From contig CAJPVJ010000785.1 of NCBI GenBank assembly GCA_905397405.1, positions 1 to 20,474 of the forward strand: DNA of 20,474 bases, written 5' to 3'. The DNA comes from Oppiella nova. Lineage: Eukaryota; Arthropoda; Arachnida; Sarcoptiformes; Oppiidae. The position numbers and the translations under genes were made by a program. The notes beneath the pieces were generated by a model that saw only the letters and a program-made list of their open reading frames with translations, was not told the origin of the DNA and ran no database searches. Below are positions 18,490 to 20,474 of the stretch, in pieces (position 1 is the stretch's first letter; each line of letters opens with the position of its first letter).

Positions 18490-20289
18490 TTAATTTGTGA
18501 TGGCTGTATAAAACCGAAAATATAATATCTCTGCGAACAGTATAATAAAACAAAATACCAAGCACGAAAATGTAAAATTAAAAACCGATTCAGTTTGCTT
18601 ATAATCAATGGCATTCAATTCAGTAGAATTCGGGTAAAATATATCAATATCCTTTTCAAAAGTGATTCGAAATATTTTAAAACCCTGGTCATAAAAGTAA
18701 TCAAAAAATTGTTTTAACCATAACTGTATGAATGAACCCTCAAATAGCCTAAGCGACCTATGCACAATAAATTTTAAAAATTATAAATAACCATTTAAGT
18801 TAATTAGTAATAATTTATTTTTATAACTTACACATTATGAGCCTGCTCAACGAATGAAAAATTATGCCCGTAACACAACGGGGTAATTGGACTGGCTAAA
18901 TATTTGTGTCCAATGTAGGTCGATACCATTCTAGCGAATAAAGGTTGTAAAACTCGTATATAAGCTTCGTCCTCTACTATTACACTTTGGTCAATTTTAT
19001 CCAAGGCCATTTTAGGGGTTTCAACGTACTTATCAAAATTGCTTGCCTCGGTCAATATACTCTGCAATTTCTGAGTTACTAATTTAAAATTGTTTTGAAA
19101 TATTTTATCAGGTATATTATCTAATAAAAGTTCCTCGTTCCACCTCTTAATTTTATATTCGTCAGTATAAACTAGTATATTTTTATCTAAAATATCTTGA
19201 ATAGTGTGAACACGTGTCTCTTTGGTAAGTAATAAATTTACAAAGATCAAATTCGTAAACGCCATAACTAGTGGACATAGTCCTAATACCCATATAAAAT
19301 AAATAGTGTCACGGTAAGTCCAGTTTTCTGTGATACCCAATACGGGTTTAACGTATATCCAAATCAAGTTGCAAATTTTACTTGTCGTACGTAATTTATG
19401 GATAATTGAGTTGATCAAGATCATACCAATAAATGCTACTACAATAGATAACCACACGTTTATTTGAAAGCCTTTCCATAAACTAGCAATAAAAATAGCT
19501 GGCTGCTTGACAATTGGGCTAAGGATTACAAATTGATTTTCGAGATATAATGGTTGACTACAATTAAAGCCGTAATTTGTTTCGTATTCGTAAACCAGTG
19601 GTGAGTTGTCTACTGATGTCAACTCCCCGTTGATTACCATTTGGTAAATACGATTCGTATCGTACTTGCATTCGGTGACGAATAGGTGCAAGCTAAAAAA
19701 AAATATATATTAAAATTTATGACTCACAAAAAAGTTTTAAAATATGTTGCAGGTAAAAATGTATAAATAAAATATTTATTAGTTAATTGTATAATAAAAT
19801 GTACAATATTTATAATGGGCTATTGGCTGAGTCCACAGTTGAAAATATTTTACATAAACTAATATATTTAATAATTTGACACTAGCACAGTTTTTGAATA
19901 TCATTAAAATGGATTTATTTAATTAATCTTTACCTATAGTTAACAAGTTTGCCCAATTCAATAAGTAACGGTGCAATTAGTGATTGATGGTAACCATAAT
20001 TGTTATTAATTTCAATCCAATCAATCTTAAATAATTATGCAATAATTTTGTAATATTTCAAATAAAATATTTACATTAAATATATAAATATACATACATT
20101 GCCTCGGTCACATATCAAATGAAACGTATTATCAAATCGGGGCAATAGTTTTTGGGAGTTATTGTATGTGCAGTCAATGTAAGACATATTCACTCCATTG
20201 ACAAACATTTGCCAAATGGACGGCACATGAGATTTAATATATTGTGGAGCATTGGACACCTCCCGGAATAAATATTGAGCGTTCTCCAT
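18490..20289 (-). CDS. divergent ionotropic receptor (iGluR-like ligand-gated channel), four exons
   Basis: My model has exons 20289-20098, 20025-19934, 19692-18832 and 18757-18490, with introns of 72, 241 and 74 bp. The donors are GTATGT, GTAAAG and GTAAGT. Phases 0, 2 and 2 all agree, and the total is 1413 nt, or 470 residues. The protein reads as a short S1 part (IDWIEINNNYGYHQSLIAPLLIELGKLVNY), TM1 (FQINVWLSIVVAFIGMILINSII), a pore region before ENW, then TM2 (YFIWVLGLCPLVMAFTNLIFVNLLL), a long S2 part and a last membrane helix (SCLVFCFIILFAEILYF). This is the layout of the ligand-gated channel domain of arthropod ionotropic receptors, which serve chemosensation. The SYTANLAAF motif is replaced by FTNLIFVNLLLT and the usual glutamate-binding residues are not apparent. 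There is no amino-terminal domain; an earlier exon beyond the window is possible. Confidence 0.75.
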
Positions 20290-20474
20290 TTTTTATATTT
20301 ATTTATCTAGTGGTGCTATAATTGTATTAGATATTTAATATAAATATTGCAGTGTTACCATTATATGCCAAACGCTCGATCGGCCTATCGGCCGATACGC
20401 CGATTGACCTATCCTTTGACACTGCAGTCGCCCGTATGCTATACCATGTAATGGGACTCCAATGTTGTGTAACC
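20290..20474. other. window edge, GC-richer sequence with small inverted motifs
   Basis: The last 110 bases are less AT-rich and hold overlapping palindromic motifs (ATCGGCC, TATCGGCCGATA). A minus-strand frame is open from the edge to about 20333 but resembles nothing I know. It may be an upstream exon, promoter DNA or the edge of a mobile element. Confidence 0.3.

Noticed and set aside
20333-20473. Open minus-strand frame running off the window edge
   Set aside because: No motif or family likeness, and the stretch has internal palindromes; too little sequence to call an exon.

Overview
The window looks like nuclear DNA of an arthropod, most likely an acariform (for example oribatid) mite; that placement is an inference. 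The sequence is very AT-rich, introns are mostly short (55-82 bp, GT..AG), one promoter has an arthropod-style TATA plus TCAGT initiator, and the gene families (divergent DEG/ENaC channels, a short ionotropic receptor, an NPC2/ML lipid-binding protein, an RCC1-kinase protein) suit a chelicerate. No rRNA, CRISPR array or intact tRNA was seen.

Layout. 1-2400: non-coding DNA with an LTR-like segment (minus strand, about 780-1350), two copies of a small hairpin repeat, and a weak candidate for a two-exon gene (1861-2152). 2402-4868: a pogo/Tigger-like DNA transposon with 138-bp terminal inverted repeats and a dead transposase. 6083-9382: a plus-strand gene joining RCC1 repeats to a PEK/eIF2alpha-kinase-like domain. 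Its RCC1 exon carries a stop, a frameshift and two insertions: a tRNA-headed SINE-like element, and a non-autonomous hAT element with a perfect 8-bp target duplication. The kinase part is intact. 10127-11187: an inverted-repeat element whose outer 143 bp is tandemly duplicated.

11200-14009 (minus): two complete DEG/ENaC-type channel units in tandem, fused in one reading frame with no start or stop between them. One in-frame TGA and one frameshift are present. 14305-16540: a pair of roughly 580-bp inverted repeats enclosing the promoter, signal peptide and first half of an NPC2-like gene, which is cut off by a copy of the 10127 element's end. 16540-17412: a large fold-back element, which truncates a non-LTR retrotransposon reverse transcriptase (17413-18470, minus).

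18490-20289 (minus): a four-exon divergent ionotropic receptor whose splice phases all agree, and the best candidate for an intact gene here. The overall picture is a lineage-expanded channel/receptor/sensor neighbourhood heavily reworked by inverted-repeat mobile elements, with several genes caught in the act of decay.
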